The notes under the pieces are model-generated. The model made no database searches, was not told the origin of the DNA, and saw only the letters and a list, made by a program, of their open reading frames with translations. Shown piece after piece: positions 45,101 to 55,399 of a DNA stretch of 64,000 nucleotides. Source of the stretch: Mastigamoeba balamuthi (lineage: Eukaryota > Evosea > Mastigamoebida > Mastigamoebidae); contig CACRSC010000030.1 in the NCBI GenBank assembly GCA_902651635.1, positions 514,344 to 578,343 on the forward strand, read 5' to 3'. The position numbers and the translations under genes were made by a program. The first letter of the stretch is position 1; each line of letters begins with the position of its first letter.

Positions 45101-45817
45101 AGCGGGCTACAGGAAACAAAGGGGCCCTCCTCCCACTCGCCCGGGGGCCAGGATGAAGTGCGGTTGGAATCCCATAGGGCGGTGTCCTCCAAGCCCTCTT
45201 ACAAGTCAGGTCTGGACCAGGGGCAGGATCGTTCGAGAGAAGACAGATCATGTCCAGCCGAGTGCAGGCTACACTCGTGCTGCAAGGTCTGCAAGAGGTG
45301 CTGCTGCTGCTGCTGTTGCTCTTGCTGCACCGACGAGAAGAAACAGGAAGGAGAGGAAGAGGGGGACGAGGGGGACGAGGCTTCGGAGAGCTCGATTGCG
45401 CCTGCCATGAGCTGCCTGTACAAGACCCTTGCTCAAACCTGTGGCTCCGGCCTGCCAGGACTCGAGTGCCCGGTCACCCGCGAGCTGTGGTGTCGGTGGA
45501 GCAGGGTTGGAAGTGACCTTCATGTGACCGCGGCTGCGCAGGGCCGCTCGAGTGCTATGTACAGCTGGGCCACATTTGTCAGAAGGACCTCCCAGATCGC
45601 TAAGCGTGCAACGTCCTTGGGCTTCGAGGATCTGGGCGCCTGGAATATCCTGCGTCGTGCACTCGATGCGGGTGCTGCGTTAGAGAGGCCTGCGGAGAGC
45701 TTTTCCCTGTTTTGCCACTCGGTAAACAAGATCGTGGCTGACGACTGCAGCCCTGCCATCCAGCTGTGGTCCCTCCTGAGGACCTCATTCTCCAGCACTG
45801 TTCCCTTGGCCCTGTGA
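39144..45817 (+). CDS. Giant metacaspase-like protein B (C2-like / C14 / pseudo-gluzincin)
   Basis: Paralogue of protein A: four exons (39144-39238, 39549-39889, 39956-40202, 40294-45817), 2,068 aa. N-terminal C2-like segment (TVVTLTGFSLVNTSRP). C14 p20: RALVIGINDYPPPNRLGGCE, LLVLTYSGHGTLV (His ~214), TVVLYMDCCHSG (Cys ~265). Helical insertion ~310-1185 (STAQWQAALCRAVRANPGKM, RGWISFLGKLLLAAAPAAI). p10: GGLILMAACQIDQTAADAAF, GAFTHYVNEVL. Gluzincin-like region: IHVYATVRGVLDMYQRHL, LPYYSKGEAALHFPYF, SADVVAHTAAYAILDVL (HExxH replaced by HTAAY), YHESFADLTALLSVLT (third-ligand Glu kept). The C-terminal extension has two polycysteine runs and CPVTRELWCRW. No signal peptide or transmembrane helix. 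A cytosolic protease or scaffold is inferred. Confidence 0.88.
39243..39308 (+). repeat. (CA)n/(CG)n microsatellite in intron 1 of protein B
   Basis: Alternating purine-pyrimidine tract (CACGCACG, CACACA, CGCGCG) just inside the donor site. Such a run could adopt Z-DNA. Confidence 0.9.
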
Positions 45818-47229
45818 TAGAACACCCAGCAGGGACCCATCTGGACACCCAACAAAGCAAACCCTATGGTTCCACTTGAGCACACTGTTTTCCTATTGAG
45901 CCAACTAATTGGTGCTCGCTGCCGCCAGCGCCACGTGTAGTGCTGACGAGGCATTTTAGCATGTGCGCTGTGCGCCGCGCCTAACCGAGTGACGCCAAGA
46001 TCGCCTGACTCACGGAGCAGATGGCCGCACGAAAAAGAACGGCGTGTGACACATGCATGTCTGCCGTATCTTATCTGCATGCATGCTGGTTCACTATCTC
46101 GTGAAACGCATGCTGCTCGCTCTTGCGAGTGGCCGGAGTCCGAACTGAACATATTTCGTGTCTGAGCACGCACACAGTGCTTGTGTGCATGTGGGTGTCT
46201 ACGAGCTCACTCTGGCCTCATTGTGTACTGCACCCACGCGTGGCCAGGTCTCAGTACTGAGGAACAGGATATTTCCTCCGGCAAGTGACGAAGTTTTCCA
46301 GAGTAACCGTTATTGTTGTTACGGAACGGGAAACGATGCGACCGTTATTGATGTTGTTCACAAGAATCTGTTGGCGGAGTAAGCACAGGGCAGTACTGAA
46401 CGTGAAGACGAGAGAACGCGAGGGCAGGTACTACTTGGGAGTGAATTTGTCTATTATACTCCCAAGGTATGCATCATGTATTTGTCTGCAGTATCAGAAA
46501 TTTATCGCATGCGAATAAACTGAAAAAAGGAAGATACATCGCTAATAGCAATCTTACCTACATGTGACCAAAATTCAGCTTTATAGCTCTTTAAAAGCCT
46601 GCACTATGCATCACTCCAATCGCTTCTGGTGCAAATGTTGCGCTATAGCACTATTTTTAAGAGGCAATTCCATAGCATACATCACATATTGTGCTACCAA
46701 TCGCATGTAGCACTATTTAAGTGCAATAGCATAATTTTGCAATTCTTCATCGCTGATCTCTCGGGCATTTTTCGAAGTCATACCTCTGTTTTGTCTTTTT
46801 CATTGGCAGAATCAAACAGAGAGGCATGCTATCAGAAGTCACTGCTTGGAACACTGACATAGGTACTTGCCATTAAAGAACTGTTCTGTTTTTCCTGGAC
46901 CGTGATGTGGACCTGTGCAGCCTGTGCAGGAGGTGCTACTGCCTGGTTATTTTTGCAGCAATAATGGAGTTGATCTCTAACTTGGCCATGTTAGTGGCTG
47001 TGTTTTTGTATATAGTAAATGTAGTATGTACATTATTAATGTGAATACATTTGGTCATCACTTCATATGAATTCTGTGTAATATGCACATAAAGCGAAAA
47101 AAAAAGAAATATCAATATAGTGCTATTAGAACAGCATATGTACTGATTGCATGCATTAAAACAAATAAAACGAAAAAGTGATAAAATCACCTAGAAAAAG
47201 AAATATCTTCGTTTCCCGTTCAGCTACCA
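45818..47229. other. Boundary from GC-rich genes to AT-rich repeats
   Basis: After the stop of protein B, GC content falls progressively; from about 46500 the sequence is AT-rich. No conserved coding sequence was recognised. Short frames exist but lack family motifs. Confidence 0.5.
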
Positions 47230-47259
47230 GTGAGGGATAAGCTCTTGCGAGCCAGGGGC

Positions 47260-47350
47260 GTTGTGAGGGAGGGGGGGGGGGGGTTTACGGTGGGTGGTGT
47301 GGTTTGGGGGGGGGGGGGGGCATGTGTGTTATGGGGCTTGGGGGGGGAAC
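47260..47350 (+). repeat. Two long poly-G tracts
   Basis: Two runs of more than ten consecutive G (about 47268-47282 and 47308-47321) are separated by GTTTACGGTGGGTGG. More GGGG runs follow. On paper this is a potential G-quadruplex on the plus strand, or a sequencing-error hotspot. Confidence 0.85.
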
Positions 47351-47429
47351 GTCCAGGGGCAGTTCTGGAAGACTGGTTCCAGAACCGCGTTCTGCTCTTA
47401 GTTCATCACTTTATCTTTGTATATGTTAA

Positions 47430-48260
47430 GCATACTGGTTATAGTGCGGTTGTGGGTGATGTTGGGGGTTCAGCGGTGTTTGAGGGCTTTTTGATTATGT
47501 TGTCGTCTGGTGCCATAAGGACTTGTGTGTCAGGCATTTTTCTTTTTTTGGTAGTGGTGGGGGTTGATTCTACTATTTGCTCTATTTTTTGTGGGGCTGG
47601 TGGGGCTGAGCAGTTCATTTGGGGGGCTGCGAATGTCAGTCTTCTCTGGGTTAGATTTTTTGGTGGGTCGTGTGATTTTTGTTTGTCTATGTATTGCATG
47701 TCGGCATCTGTTGGTTCAGTTACTAAGGACGGCCTGTGGGTTTTTACCACGGGTTTGCTGCGTTTGGCTGGGTGGGTGGTGTCTGGGCAGTTGAAGGGTG
47801 AGGGTGTCTCCTGGTATGTGTCTTTTATGTGCTTCGTGTGCCGTTAGGTTGTCTTTGTGGCTCATGTCATCTAGCCAGTCTCGCATAGTGGCAACCCATT
47901 CCTCTTGCTTTTGTTGTTGTTGTTCTGATTGTAGGTTCTTTGTCCAGGCTTCATAAGCTATTGTAGTACATGGGGGTGGCATCTTTGTATTTGCTGGATT
48001 AGGTGTATGCCCACTGTTTTAGTTCTGTGGGTGCTATGCCAATGATGCTGGTGAGTTTCGTTCATCACTGAAGTTGTTGCAGGCAGGTCCATAGGTGGTG
48101 AGCTAGTGAGTCGGCTTTGGCCATACAGAAGGGGCACCTTTGATCACTCCAGTGTAGTCAGATGCACAGTGGTAGTTCTGCTCATACTCTTCTTGGGGTC
48201 ACGAGGTGCGCGTTTTATGGGTATGGTAGGTATTCATGAGGGCCTGGTGCCATCGGAGAC
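47430..48260 (-). mobile_element. Degenerate LINE-type retrotransposon 3' end
   Basis: On the minus strand near 48080-48140 the frame reads WSDQRCPFCMAKADSLAHHL and then WTC: a CX2CX8HX4C zinc knuckle, as at the C terminus of restriction-like-endonuclease non-LTR reverse transcriptases (for example CPxC...EHLLxxC). Downstream segments EAWTKNLQSEQQQQKQEEW and MRDWLDDMSHKDNLTAHEAH, then a Pro/Thr/Lys-rich stretch, follow in other frames with several stops. The polymerase itself is not seen. This is a decayed fragment. Confidence 0.55.
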
Positions 48261-48549
48261 CTCCCATGCATTGCGCCTGCTTTCTGGTTTTTTCGTTGAG
48301 GGCCGGTGGGACGTTGAAGTGAATACAAAAAGTGCAAGTCATTACAATCCTTCATCCATGTGGGCCAGTCATACTCAGGGTATCCAGGAATCATTCTTAA
48401 CAGTTCAGCTCATAACAAAAGAAGTAGACCTAGAATATGAACAGTTAAGTTTGAAATCACTACTCATCATGAAGCAATTGCAGTTTGCAAAGGAGAACCA
48501 GATAAGGAATTGAAATAGTGTTCTTTAAATAAAAGAGGCAACATTTTGT

Positions 48550-48960
48550 ATTGGAAGATGAACACGAAAGGTCTGGCATTGCAGAGAAGCCCGGTTTGTG
48601 CAAAGGTCTTTGATTTGCAGGAAAGTTGAATGTGTGGAGCTGGTTTTCTACTAAAATTTGGGCACTAATAAATTTTCACAGAAAAACTCACTGAAGTTGG
48701 AATGTGCCACATTTACAAACACTACTACTTCCTTTGTCCAGAATGTTCTTTGAGATATTGGTCTTTGCAGGAGGTTAATATCTCACTGCATTGCAGTCGG
48801 ATTTCTAAGAAGTAAAGAGAGAACATAAGGTTATCTGCATCTCACGACCAGCATGCAGTCCTGATCAAAAACTAATTGATAATGTTACAGGACTTCTTTA
48901 GGCTCGAATTTCGATGCGAAATCCTAGAAATAGCAATCAATTGGTACATACCGTTTGCTT
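48550..48960 (+). mobile_element. Tc1/mariner transposase relic, copy 1
   Basis: Plus-strand sequence aligns by eye with the minus-strand Tc1 relic at 54567-55060: the stretches GAAGCCCGGTTTGTGCAAAG, TGAATGTGTGG, GGAATGTGCCACATTTACAA and CGAAATCCTAGAAATAGCAAT recur. Several frameshifts and stops; the DDE region is barely readable. Non-functional. Confidence 0.7.
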
Positions 48961-49679
48961 AGAGGAAGAGGCTTGAAGTAGAGAGAACAGTTTGTTATTA
49001 CTGCATTTTATACACCGAAGTGCTAAATTAGCACATGCAGTACAGAAAAGGTCTGTGTAGCAGTGCGTAGTGGAAGTAATTGAGTAGTTAAGTGTAGCAG
49101 AAGTCTGTGTAGGTAAGTAGTCAGATTTTGCCAGCTGGCTGATTTGCAATTGACATCATTTGCACACTGAGACAGAAATGCAGAATGAATTGATGCTCCA
49201 GGAGCAGGAGTGCAAGGCCAGGCGAAACACACAGCTACAGTTCAAGTACAGGAGAGGAAGGACGGGGAGGACATATCATATCGCTGCAGAATATGTGACA
49301 GGTACTACTTCACACAGTGTAACCTAGAGGGCAGGCCACATGGGTGGTCGCCACTGCCCTGAGAAGTGGAATGGAACATCTGGAAGATGGTCTTCTCTGT
49401 TGGTGACCGACAGAACTGCTGTGTGGAGTCAGGCCAAAGCAGCAGAGAACAAACGCCATTATGTTGTGGGCAGCTCCAGTGCAGGTTTGTACATACTAAA
49501 TAATTCTATAGGTGAATATTTAACAGACACAATTATTTGGCAAAATAAACACAACATCAAAGAGAGAATGAAGCAGCTTGAGCCAATCGAGACAGTTCAC
49601 TTCCATATCATGTCGATCACATTTACGTGCTATAGTGGATCCAGTTCTGCTTGCTCCACTACGTTGTGCAGCAGAAGTG
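48961..49679. other. AT-rich spacer, no gene seen
   Basis: Short frames only, and no recognised family. TAGCAG-type motifs begin to appear toward the right (for example near 49050-49110 and 49670). Confidence 0.45.
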
Positions 49680-49877
49680 AATTACTGCTGCAGTGACTTG
49701 TAGCAGAAGGTCTGCTACACACTGCTGCTATACAAACTATAGGGTCTGCTACACCATACACACAGTGAAAGGTGCTCTAGTGCCTTATGCTATGCTACAT
49801 AGCAGAGAGTATCAGTGTAGCACTGTATAGCAGACCTTCTGCAATGCATCCTACAGCATTGTGTCTACTACACCACG
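49680..49877. repeat. TAGCAG inverted-satellite cluster 1
   Basis: Dense repeats of GTAGCAGAAGGTCTGCTAC, GCTACATAGCAG and TAGCAGACCTTCTGC, in both orientations. The core TAGCAGACCTTCTGCTA is near-palindromic. The cluster abuts the left terminal inverted repeat of the element at 49878. Confidence 0.8.
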
Positions 49878-52017
49878 TAGCAGAAGGCACTTCAAACAGA
49901 GGTTAAAACGAATTATAAAAACTGTCAAAATTTGAAAAAGGAAAAATCATAAAACAGCAAAAAGTAACGTAAAAGAGAGAGCAATCGTAAAGCTTTAGGA
50001 TAAAAAAGAATAGTGCCAAAAAAGAAGAAGGGAAAGTGGACTGAGCTGTTTCAAGTTGACAACATTCAAGAAAGAAAGAACCGAAAAAAAACGCTTAGTT
50101 ATTTATTGCTTAATCGCTGGCAATTGAAGAAAGAAATAGAAAAGAAGTTAAGAGAAACACGAAGAGGAAACACAAAACCAATGAAAGAACAGGTTTCAAT
50201 AACTCTGAACAGAGGGAAACCAGATTTAAGTGAGACTGAGAATGAAACTGTTTCTCTATTATATCTTTCTCCTCTTGGAGTCAGAAGAGTGCGCCTTGCC
50301 CAGTGCCTTGTCTGCTTCCTCTTCCTCCTTGGACTCGGCTGTTTTCTTCCTTCTGCCTCTTGTACCACGCCTCCTGCTATGGGTCGTGGTTCGATGGCCT
50401 CTTCCTTGCGGGGACTGGATCTCTTCCTCTGCCTCGCCCTTGTCCTTCTTCTCTGAGGCTTCCTCCCCCCTGCTGGCCTGTTCTGCCTGCAGCTTGTTCC
50501 TGTCCATGCTCTCTGCAAAACAATGAGAGAAACAAAAATTGCAGTGCATACTCTCTAAGCACTTGAGGTCCTGCATAGTGAAGCCTTTCGAAGTTCCGAG
50601 AATGCTGGCAAGTGGTTTTACGGGAGCCTGCACCTGCGTAGCTAACGTGCTCTTTGTTGAATTGTTAAAAGGAACAAAGAAGGAACAAAGAAAATTGGCA
50701 CCTTTCTCACTGGGTTCCTCTGCTGGTGTCACATGAACAGGCAAACAGAGCTCAGTCATTGCTTTCCCAACAGGAAGACAACATGCTTCCTCCTCCTGGC
50801 AGATGGCTTCTTCGTGAAGCACTACTTCCTGGGGCACTGCCAGGGGAGACGACCCTGGGTCAGGTCCAGTCCGGGTTCCTACTGGAGTAGCAAGCGAGAC
50901 CGGCACCAAGAAGTTGGTGAGTCAAGAAAATAACAGGTAGCATACCCTCCGCAGGGTAAGGAACAGGAGGAATAGGGGCAGCAGCTTGAACTGGCAGAAC
51001 AATGAGTGAAGGGGCTGCTGCAGAAGGAGCAGCAGCAGCAGCAGCAGTGGCTGGCAAAATTGGTGACTGTGACCTTGAGAGCTCAGTGGCAGGCTCTCTC
51101 TCCTGTGCAGAAGCATCCTTGGTATCCGGCATTGGTGTGTCCTCAGTAGCAGATCCACCAATCGAGGCACCAGAGGGAAGAATGTCAGGAGAATGTCCCT
51201 GACAGAACTGTCAGACAGACTTTGAGTAAATGGCAACTTTCCTGGGATGCGGAAAGCAAGGCAGTAGCCTTGGATACAAAGATCAAACCATGGAGCCAAG
51301 GCGAGATGCTCTCAGGTTGGAAGGGAGTGAAGCAGCAGCCACAACAAAAGGCTGGTTGGGGGAACCATGACAGGAGCAGCGACTGCGAACAATAGAACAT
51401 AAGAAATGAAACAAGGCAGGGAGAGTATGAGGATCTGTGGGCATAGCCTGGAGCGACCATGTAGCTAAATCCTCTTTCGTCTTGTGGATCAGCGCTCCTG
51501 CATACTGATGAGCTACAAGCCGACTTCTCGCAAGTCACTGATAATGAGAAGAGGTACGCTACAGCAGTGGGTGATAGCCAAGGCCAGTAAGTTTCTGGTA
51601 TCATTAATGTCTACAGACACTGAGTTCATTCAGCCAGGTCAATTTGAGACCTGGCTCACATCACACTCTGATTCACACTGACACAAAGTCTAAATAAAAT
51701 GTAACTTCGTTGTTACAATATTGTTCTCTTCCTCTCTTGCTGTTTTTCTACATATGGTTTACATTTATTGCCAGCGATTAATTTGTTCAAAATTCATACC
51801 GGGTTTTTTCATTTCTCTCTGCCTTCTTTTTCTTGTTTTTCTGCCTCCAAATTCACCCTCATTCTTTTCAAATTATAATGTTCTTTTTTCTATCATCGTT
51901 TTTTTCGTCATTGCTCTCTCTTTTTCGTTACTTTTTGCTGTTTTCTGATTTTTCCTTTTTCAAATTTTTGACAGTTTTAAAATTCGTTTTAACATCTGTT
52001 TTCAGTGCCTTCTACTA
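49878..52017 (-). mobile_element. Unclassified DNA element, complete copy 1 with 108-bp TIRs
   Basis: Left end 49878-49985 and right end 51910-52017 are inverted repeats of about 90 percent identity by eye. Both begin TAGYAGAAGGCACT and include GTTAAAACGAATT, CTGTCAAAA, TTTGAAAAAGGAAAAATCA, AACAGCAAAAAGTAACG and AAAGAGAGAGCAAT. Internal sequence matches copies 2 (55400-57600) and 3 (57955-60470), which lie in the opposite orientation. The coding strand is minus. No target-site duplication is obvious, because the flanks are TAGCAG satellite. Confidence 0.8.
50259..50881 (-). CDS. C-terminal exon of the unclassified TIR element's protein
   Basis: Open from the 3' splice site TACTCCAG at 50882 to a stop at 50259. 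It begins GTRTGPDPGSSPLAVPQEVV, and ends in a Lys/Arg/Glu-rich tail (EEASEKKDKGEAEEEIQSPQ, RRRGTRGRRKKTAESKEEEE, SDSKRRKI) that suggests a nuclear or DNA-binding protein. Copies 2 and 3 encode the same start and an equivalent tail (KKTAKSEEEEEADQAPDKVL in copy 3) with an internal deletion. An upstream coding segment in copy 1 (PATAAAAAAPSAAAPSLIVL, near 50945-51060) splices through GTATGCTACC...CTCCAG, an intron shared by all three copies. No known transposase motif. Frame conservation between copies supports past protein function. Confidence 0.6.
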
Positions 52018-52379
52018 TATAGCATAGCAGAAGATACCCACTGAGCAGTACATAGCAGAGGTTCTGCAATGTTAATCATATCAGTCACGTATACAAATAA
52101 CAGTCTTGATCAAGTACACTGAAAAGTTCATAACTAGATTTTATCAAATGTTGGCTAATAAATCCGGTTTTGGCATTGCATAAAGTTGTGAATAAAAGGA
52201 ATGTAAATTGGTTTTTGCATTGCACAATACCAAAGATGAGCTTCCGAGTGTTAAATATCGATTACATTGGATTACACATAGTTTAGAAGAGATTGTGATT
52301 GATAGAGTAAGTGCAAAGTGTTTACTTTGTACTTTGGGAATGGTGGTTCAAATCCTGACGGAGATATAATTTTTCTCAT
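52018..52379. other. AT-rich spacer, no gene seen
   Basis: It begins with a short TAGCAG block (to about 52075). The rest has no recognised coding sequence. Confidence 0.4.
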
Positions 52380-52705
52380 GAGGTACTTCCGCTACAGTGC
52401 GTAGCAGACCTTCTGCTACGTGCTGCTTCATAGCAACCTCTGCTATACGGCATAGTGGAAGGCACTCGAGCATGTTTTGCTACGTGGCATAACAGAGAGT
52501 ATCTGTAGTGGTGCATAGCAGATGGTCCACTACGTGCCGCTACATAGCAACACAGTGTAGCAAAAGACACTCAAGTGCATTTCGCTATGTGGTGTAGTGA
52601 AGGGTATCTGCGTAGTGGTGCATAGCAGATGGTCTGCTATGTGCCGCATAGTGAAAGGCACTCGAGTGCATTTCGCTACATGGCATAGCGGAGGGTATCT
52701 GCATC
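52380..52705. repeat. TAGCAG inverted-satellite cluster 2, with ~110-bp tandem units
   Basis: About three units of roughly 100-110 bp containing GGCACTCGAGTGCATTTCGCTA, GTGGCATAGCGGAGGGTATCTGC and GCATAGCAGATGGTCTGCTA. It includes the 12-bp palindrome GCACTCGAGTGC. The cluster ends just upstream of the seven-exon gene. Confidence 0.8.
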
Positions 52706-52774
52706 TCACCCCACTCTTGATGTCATTTCACAGTGTTTTCGAAGGTTTAAAATGATGCACATCAAGGACACGTC

Positions 52775-54029
52775 ATGAAAACCCCCACCAAGAAGCACAA
52801 GGACAAGAACAAGGGCTGCACTGGGCCAATAATCACTGTGATACCTCCCACACCCCAGCACGACAAAGACCTAGACATTATGCCTCTCAGTAAAGCAGGT
52901 ATGTAGCATTCTCCCCTTCCTTCTTTATTCCCACACCACACACCCTTTCTTAATGTTACAACTTTAGGCACAGCTGCTGCTGTGCCAGCGCAAGCTGCTG
53001 CTGCTGCAGCACCATGTATCAGTGGCAGTGAGCAATCTGAGGAGGAGGAGGAGAAGGAGGGAGAGGAGGAGAACGAGGATGAGGAGGTCTCGTGATGCCT
53101 TCATGAGAGCCGAGAGCTGCTGCTTCTCCTGCAGAGCCCTTGCACCTTTGAAGAGGTCAGGGCTGGGTTCAAGGCCATGCAGATGCTGCTTGCCGGTACT
53201 CTGAGTGATTTCATCGTGAGGTACGAAACCCCTCCCCCCATTCTTCCTTGTTCTTCTGGCTCTAATTCAAACTATTTTTGCAGGATGAATGCCCTTACGC
53301 ATGCTGTTGATGCAGGTGCACAGTCCAGGGAGCTAACGCACAGGAAGAAGCTGATGCTCAGCATTCCTGATACATTTCCTTCCCTACCCTTTGTTTTTCA
53401 AATTTCTAACAATGTGTGTATAATACTAACTTGAAAAGTCCCAGAGCTGAAGAACCTCCCAGCATACAGGGGGCCCTACACCACTGCTCTGTCTGCAATA
53501 ATGGCAAGGCCCATTATCTCGCAGATAGAGCAGTGGACTAAGGTCAACTACCACCCCCTGTTCATGGAGCACCCCGAGTAGAGGTACGAACTCTTTCCCC
53601 CTCTCTTGTTCTCTCTTACCACATTTCATCTGACTTTCCCTATAGGTCAGACATAAGAGAGCACTGTGACAACATCATTCAGGCTGTCTGGCCACCGAAG
53701 TTCCAGACTCTGTTTGCTGCACACCCCCTGGTGAGGAAGGGGGTGTGTGAGCACATCCAGAGTGTCTGGCGGAACTACCACAGCAACGAGAAGTGCGTTT
53801 TCTTTTATTTTATCATTTATTAATGCATAAGCTCAATAGGCGTGGAAGGACCAGCTTCAAGGACACGAAGTATGGAGCAAAGGCCAAGAGGCCCAGGAGG
53901 ACGCAGCGCCCTGATCCTGTACTTAACGCCCTCAACAGCATGCTTGGGAGCACAGGTGCCTCCCAGGCCTCTGAGGCACCTGCTGGTCCTCAGTCACCCT
54001 CTTCCCAGGCACTTGCTGGTCCTCAGTGA
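52775..54029 (+). CDS. Unknown seven-exon gene inside the repeat region
   Basis: Exons 52775-52898, 52968-53086, 53135-53220, 53284-53369, 53445-53583, 53646-53792 and 53840-54029 join in one frame. It starts with a Lys-rich segment (TPTKKHKDKNKGCTGPIITV), then an acidic run (SEQSEEEEEKEGEEENEDEE), then a helical core (FKAMQMLLAGTLSDFIVR, LKNLPAYRGPYTTAL, CDNIIQAVWPPKFQTLFAAH, KGVCEHIQSVWRNYHSNEK) and a basic tail (KYGAKAKRPRRTQRP). Intron 4 begins AT instead of GT yet has a perfect TACTAAC branch site and ends CAG. Exon 5 has an in-frame TAG at 53579-53581, so the gene may be broken or the base wrong. No recognised family. Exons are more GC-rich than their surroundings. A domesticated or element-borne gene is possible. 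Confidence 0.58.
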
Positions 54030-54179
54030 TCCCTCTCTCTACTCCTCTCACTTGAACGTTTTCTGCTGCCCTGGCTGGGCTCCTCTTTTCCAAAAGTGAA
54101 AACATGACCTGCCTGCCCTTTTGATGGCAGTTAACAATTGATTTCAGTGTAGCTTTCTGTGGGTAGGTGAGAGCTGCCT

Positions 54180-54420
54180 AATTATGTAGCAGTGCATAGC
54201 GTATTTATGTGTAGCAGCATGTAGCAAATTTATGCATAGTGGCGCGTAGTACCTTCATACGTAGCGGCACGTAGCGGACCCTGCCACAGTGGTGTGTAGC
54301 ACAATGAATGAACTACGCAGTGTAGTGAAGGGTCTGCTGCATGCTGCTATGCATGGTTCCACTACGTACTGCTACACATGATGCTGCTATATGCTGCTAC
54401 AGTATTCAAACATACATACT
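54180..54420. repeat. TAGCAG inverted-satellite cluster 3
   Basis: Repeats of GTAGCAGTGCATAGCG, GTAGCGGCACGTAGCGGACC and CTGCTATGCATGGTTCCACTACG. Together with cluster 2 it brackets the seven-exon gene. Confidence 0.75.
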
Positions 54421-54566
54421 GGTCAGATTTTTCATTTGAGAATTATAATTCCAACTTTGTAGAAAGATTCAGAGAGATATGATAATGTTGATCCCTAGTA
54501 CATGATGAAGTCACCATTGCTGTCTTGCACTTGCTGCAAATGGAAAGGAACAGAATTCACAAAATG

Positions 54567-55060
54567 CTAAGCATACTCCACTTCAAGCTTCTTCCACTCA
54601 GATTGAATGGTGCATTCCAACTGATTGATGTTTCTCGGATTGCGCAAAGAAACACGAGCCTTTAGAAGTCCCCAAACGTTTTCAATTGGATTTAGATTTG
54701 GACTGCATGCTGTCCATGAGATGCAGGCCACATTATGATCTCTCTTCCACTTTTCAACAATATAACTTCGATGTTTCGAGTCGTTGTCCTTCTGCAGAGA
54801 GAAATCTCTGAATCTCTTTCCAAATAGAATTCTGGCAGAAGGTAGTAAGTAATGTTTGTAAATGTGGCACATTCCAACTCCAGTGAGATTATCTTTGATA
54901 ATTTGCAAGTAACCAAATCCTTAAGTAGAAAAGCAGCCCCACACATTCAGCTTGCCTGTATACCTCATAGTTCTTTGCACAAACCGGGCTTCTTTGCATT
55001 GCCAGATCTTTCGTGTTCATCCACCAATACGAAATGTTGCCTCATCTGTCCAAGGAACAC
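54567..55060 (-). mobile_element. Tc1/mariner transposase relic, copy 2
   Basis: The minus strand encodes the C-terminal half of a Tc1 transposase: NVWGCFST-stop-GFGYLQIIKDN, LLPSARILFGKRFRDFSLQK, DNDSKHRSYIVEKWKRDH, ACSPNLNPIENVWGLLKARV. The second Asp (QKDND.KH) and the Glu (NPIENVW) of the DDE triad are present. An in-frame stop interrupts WGCFST, and the 5' half (first Asp, HTH) is missing or unreadable. Non-functional. It lies between satellite clusters 3 and 4. Confidence 0.9.
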
Positions 55061-55139
55061 TATTTCAATTCCTATTCTGGTTCTTCTTGGCAAAGCTGCA
55101 GCGCAAGCCACAAATGTGAGTGCGGGGCACTGATCACTG

Positions 55140-55335
55140 CAGGCAGCTTTGTAGCATTGCATAGCAGAAGGTCTGCTACATACTGCTACACTAGTCCACT
55201 ATGCTGCATAGCAGAGGTGCTTCAGTAACTTCTGCTACACAGTGTAGCAGAGCTTTTCATGTAGTAACATATAGTGGACCTGTCACTATGCACTGCTACA
55301 CTATGGGGGTCTGCTACACAGTGTTGCAGAGGTTC
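55140..55335. repeat. TAGCAG inverted-satellite cluster 4
   Basis: GCATAGCAGAAGGTCTGCTACATACTGCTACAC and related inverted units. It lies just upstream of element copy 2. Confidence 0.75.
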
Positions 55336-55399
55336 ACCAGCAATAATTGTAAAACATATGAAGAAAAACTGCAAGTGAGGAAGAGAACCATATTGTAAT

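Noticed and set aside
47230-47847. 205-codon plus-strand open frame over the poly-G region
   Set aside because: Gly/Val/Phe-biased and opposite the LINE-like relic. Composition follows the G/T-rich strand instead of any protein family.
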